Below, piece after piece: positions 20,520 to 23,650 of a stretch of DNA of 23,650 nt; within the stretch, counting starts at the first letter, position 1; every line of letters starts with the position of its first letter. Source of the DNA: Pelomyxa schiedti (taxonomy: Eukaryota > Evosea > Pelobiontida > Pelomyxidae). The notes below the pieces were generated by a model, which saw nothing but the letters and a program-made list of their open reading frames with translations, ran no database searches and was not told the origin of the DNA. Made by a program: the position numbers and the translations under genes. The stretch is taken from contig JAHLWZ010001056.1 of NCBI GenBank assembly GCA_020536535.1, positions 1-23,650 on the forward strand. The letters are read 5' to 3'.

Positions 20520-20659
20520 TTTCCCCGGTTGATTCCTCGAAGCCCGACGCGATTTCCGCTTTTGGTTTGAACCCAATCACAGAGTGATGAGAGAACCATG
20601 CCTCAGTATTCTGGGGAAGGGCAGAGAGTGGCGTATGTGTGTAGGGTGAGACTAACAAC
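20520..20659. promoter_or_regulatory. Divergent promoter region
   Basis: 140 bases between the receptor kinase start (minus strand) and the small gene at 20660 (plus strand). It must hold control elements for at least one of them. I see no clear TATA box. An in-frame Met at 20576 could extend the receptor gene into it. Confidence 0.4.
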
Positions 20660-21019
20660 ATGTCGAGAAGTGATTCCTGTCCTTCGTGCACTGCTCCAGT
20701 CTCTTATGAAGAAACTGCAGCTTACTGGAGCACTCTTCTCCTTCCAGAGATTCGTGAACTGAGGAATCCCTCTTGGAAGGTGAGTCACTCTCCTGGAGGA
20801 GCTTGACCAACCAGGATGAGATAAGATTGGACACTCCGTTCCATTCACAGTGAAAGAAGTTCCACAGAGACATCTCAGGAAGGCACCCAGTCCACTTCAA
20901 ACCTTGATGTTGCTGAAACCAATATGTTTGTTTGTGAAACATCCGTTTGGGGATGCACAGATCTCCGATTCGCTAAAGGATCAAATCCGCATCTGGCCAT
21001 CCTCGATGCACAGACTTAG
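20660..21019 (+). CDS. Small unknown protein, two exons (tentative)
   Basis: Exons 20660-20779 and 20879-21019 with a 99-nt GTGAGT..AG intron, phase 0, give 86 residues. Exon 1 starts MSRSDSCPSCTAPVSYEE and ends PEIRELRNPSWK; exon 2 reads EGTQSTSNLDVAETNMFV and ends GSNPHLAILDAQT. An AATAAA follows 66 bases after the stop. An alternative splice through a 35-nt exon at 20815-20849 leads into another frame open to about 21110, but that frame runs through the polyadenylation signal and has poorer composition. The CPSC motif is the only visible feature. Minus-strand frames over the same bases look like shadows. Family unknown. Confidence 0.4.
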
Positions 21020-21085
21020 GAAAAACCCCGCAGAAATACCCAAAAAAACACCAGGGCCATTTCTTACGAAAACATGTATTTTCCA

Positions 21086-21091
21086 AATAAA
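21086..21091 (+). promoter_or_regulatory. Putative polyadenylation signal
   Basis: AATAAA 66 bases after the stop of the small gene at 20660 and 60 bases before the start of the F-box-cyclin gene. Fits the compact gene spacing of the region. Confidence 0.5.
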
Positions 21092-21150
21092 GACCAACCC
21101 CGTTTATTGATTGTGCGGCGTTTTTGCTATACCTTCAAAAAAAAAAGAAA

Positions 21151-23360
21151 ATGGAGAAAGTACTTTTTTTTCCCCAACAATTGTTCTAACCCTTTAAACA
21201 ATGGTTAACACTTTATACTAATACATGGCCCCTTCCCCTCTTTTACCCAAAAGGACCCCCTGGACCAGCAGACCTCGCCCAAACTCAGTGTCCACTATGC
21301 TAGTACCAGTAGGCGTCACTCCCCGGTCCTCACGCCCACGACCCCTCGATATTCTCCTTACAAGACGCCCAGAGCGCCCCCTCGTAGTTTTCACGTCGTA
21401 CAAAACGCGTCTCAGTCTCACAGCAGGAGGTCGTCTTCCTCTTCGTCGTCGTTCTCGTCGTCGCCCTGTAGCTCTCCCATAATGTGTTCAACGTCTTTCT
21501 CGGCGGCTGTGACGCTGTCGGGGCCTCTCGGCGAAAAAGCCGATTTTGGAGGTACATCGTCGTTCGCGGAAGAGACTGGTGGTGATTACGGGCCCATAAT
21601 CCAGTCTTGTAGCAACAAGTTCGTTTCCGAACTGAGCACTTCGCCGTGCAGAAGGCAGGTGAATTTGGAGGCCCCTATTCCTGATGCTCTGGGCGATTTT
21701 TTGGCTGTGAGAACTCTTTCAGGTTGAACTATTAACATCCCCATTTGTAAGACTGCCAACTAACTTTGTCCAAATCCTTCCCTCTTTTCTTCACTCAGCA
21801 TCACTTACTGAATGTGGAAACCAACCGTTTTCATCACCTCTGGCTACATGTGAGATTTATGATCCCCCATATCCACCACCCTTCTCGATAAGTGAAGGGA
21901 TCACAAACCTACCTGACGAGTCAAGTGAGTACTCAGAATCCTATGAGGATTCTGGTTCTGAGTCTCCTGTATTTGACATTAATTCCGAATCTGGCAGTTG
22001 TGACTGTGAAAGTGACAACGATCCAGAACAGGAACCAGCTCCTGAGATGTTCTTACTCTCGCCCCGCAATTCGAATGAAGTGCAGTGCAACAACCCACAG
22101 TGTCCTCCTTCACCCACAATCATTGCGTTGTCAGATTTGTTGAACAGGGCGCGATTGGTCCCACCATCACCCCCTCCTGCCCCGCCACCAGTGATAATTA
22201 TTGCTTGTGGCTTTGCGTATTTGCCCAAGGAACTTCACTGGCTGATATTCATGAACTTACCTGTTGCTGACTTGTGCCGCTGTGCCAGAGTATGTAGGTC
22301 CTGGCAGCAGTGGATTGACCAAATTTTGATTTTACCGGACATGTGGTTCCACTATCAGTACATTATTGCCCTGAAGAAGGAGGTGTGCCCAATTACATTT
22401 CGAAATATCTGACCGTACACAGCTCGTATGGTGCAAGTCGAACGGCAATTATTTTGTTGTTCAAACTGCCCTTACTGAGAAGATGCGCGCGATTCTTGTA
22501 AGCTTCCTTATGTTTGACTTTCTTCCTGAAGTTTTCTCAGTTGGAGTGGATGTTTGAAGTATCTGAGAATCTCCATTTGGGGGAACAATCGGCATTTACC
22601 GCAATGTGCCTCCTAGACCAATTCCTTGCCCGAACAACAGAGCAAGTACCACCGTCCAAGTTGCAGCTTTTTGGTGCCACAAGTTTGCTGACGGCCTCCA
22701 AAGCTGTCTCTACTTTTGAACCAACCCTTGGTCTTGCATCCAAGGTGACGTTCATGTCTGCTGGAACATTTACCCACCCGGAGGTGACCCTTCTTCCTTT
22801 TAGGTTACTTCTGTCTAACACCTTTCTAGCTGCTTCAAGCGGAGAAGAAAGTACTAAGCACTCTGAACTACAGACTTTTGGCCCCTAGTCCTTCCATGTT
22901 CTTGGAAATGTTTTTGGAGCTTCCTCAATTGCAGCCAGTTGTGTCTACAACGAACTTCACGAAACTTACTAAAGTAAGAGCTTGTATTTTTTCTTACTTA
23001 CTCACTCACTCATCATCTGCACAGTTCTATTTGGAAGTTTCAACCTTGAACTTCTCTTTACAGTTGCTAAAGCCATCCATTCTTTCTGCTGCGGTAATTA
23101 TTCTCTCGGCACACACACTGGGGAAGTCAATTTGGGTACCGATTCTGCTCACTAATTTTTAACCTGACTTGCAACCTCAGTTTAAGCTGAATGAGTATAT
23201 TCCGCTTTTTACTAGAAAAGAACTGAAAGAAATCGCGTTTTGCATGACACGGCTGCATGAACACATTCTGTTCATCCAAGCACAAACTACATTTACCAGC
23301 ACTCTCCACAAATTCGAACCCATTTCTTCACTCACACCAATCCTCCCTCCCTTTGATTGA
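21151..23360 (+). CDS. F-box and cyclin-box protein (cyclin F type)
   Basis: Eight exons: 21151-21159, 21254-21722, 21799-22382, 22423-22497, 22541-22783, 22830-22973, 23025-23135, 23181-23360. All phases match, giving 604 residues. Residues 1-300 are Ser/Pro-rich and disordered, with an acidic stretch. F-box at about 301-345: LPKELHWLIFMNLPVADLC then CRSWQQWI. A cyclin box follows at once: the hydrophobic patch MRAIL with LEWMFEV, MCLLDQFLA, KLQLFGATSLLTASK, AEKKVLSTLNYRL, then a second fold with FYLEVSTL, LKPSILSAAVIILSA and TLGKSIW. F-box plus cyclin is the mark of cyclin F, the substrate receptor of an SCF ubiquitin ligase that binds targets through the cyclin patch. Here the spacer between the domains is nearly absent. 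The three-codon first exon (MEK) is the least certain part; ATG 21482 is an alternative start. Introns 40-94 nt. Confidence 0.88.
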
Positions 23361-23650
23361 AACAACCCAAGGGAATGTGAGGCCACATAATTCACTTACA
23401 GACACTGCTCCTTGTGACATCACCAACAATCCCCAGCAAACCCTCTGAGGGACTTTGGCACACAGGGATGTATCACTAACACAAGTATCCCCAAAGGGGA
23501 AATTCCCTAAGGAATTTTCTCTGGATACACAACCCTCCCACGCACCCAAAACCAGGATAGACTTTTTTTTAGCAAACTTTGGCTGCTTCTTTAACTTAAG
23601 TTAAAAGGGTTTTCCTGAGACTTTGGGGAAAATTGTCTGAAGAGTTTTTT
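23361..23650. other. Downstream of F-box-cyclin gene, nothing recognised
   Basis: 290 bases to the window end. Contains imperfect palindromes around 23490-23515 (CCCCAAAGGGG, GGGAAATTCCC). No AATAAA and no convincing coding frame on either strand. Confidence 0.4.

Noticed and set aside
20603-20942. Minus-strand frames of 81 and 96 residues
   Set aside because: Composition is poor; the plus strand offers a start, a GTGAGT donor, an in-phase acceptor and a polyadenylation signal.

Overview
This is nuclear DNA of a gene-dense eukaryote, most likely an amoebozoan protist. Evidence: the conserved C-terminus of cytoplasmic actin; genes on both strands 80-500 bases apart; and very many tiny introns, most of them 37-54 nt with GT..AG ends and often a CTAAC/TTAAC-like branch motif. 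The two paralogous unknown proteins and the TIG-repeat receptor kinase remind me of Archamoebae such as Pelomyxa, but that is recall and not a database result. I see no bacterial operons, rRNA, tRNA, CRISPR or intact transposon. Gene models were spliced by hand from reading frame, intron phase and protein-family conservation. LAYOUT: (1) 1-287, end of an actin gene (+). (2) 688-1950 (+) and 4779-6044 (-), two paralogous proteins of unknown function flanking (3) 2044-4611 (+), an HPS1 orthologue (BLOC-3 subunit, longin fold) with one 42-nt intron. (4) 6319-9047, a sparse stretch with several small poorly understood genes: 6319-6619 (+), 7377-7826 (+, weak), 8130-8527 (-) and a coiled-coil gene at 8513-9047 (+). 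(5) 9128-11394 (-), a CAP/SCP-domain protein of bacterial type broken by eight introns; its 5' end is unresolved. (6) 11707-13368 (-), a very basic Ser/Thr/Pro-rich disordered protein. (7) 13524-20519 (-), one 7-kb gene with about 40 introns, which an ORF scan shows only as scattered fragments. It encodes a receptor kinase: signal peptide, LRR/Cys-rich head, ten TIG/IPT repeats, transmembrane helix, MSP-like domain and a complete TKL-type kinase. (8) 20660-21019 (+), a small unknown gene diverging from the receptor. (9) 21151-23360 (+), an F-box plus cyclin-box protein (cyclin F type) in eight exons. The most notable results are the reconstructed receptor kinase with a 6-nt microexon beside a GC-AG intron that completes its glycine loop, the 22-26 nt introns, the compact F-box-cyclin protein, and the intron-rich CAP gene of bacterial type. 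The genes do not form one pathway. By theme they cover the cytoskeleton (actin), lysosome-related trafficking (HPS1), secretion and signalling (CAP protein, receptor kinase) and cell-cycle ubiquitination (F-box-cyclin).
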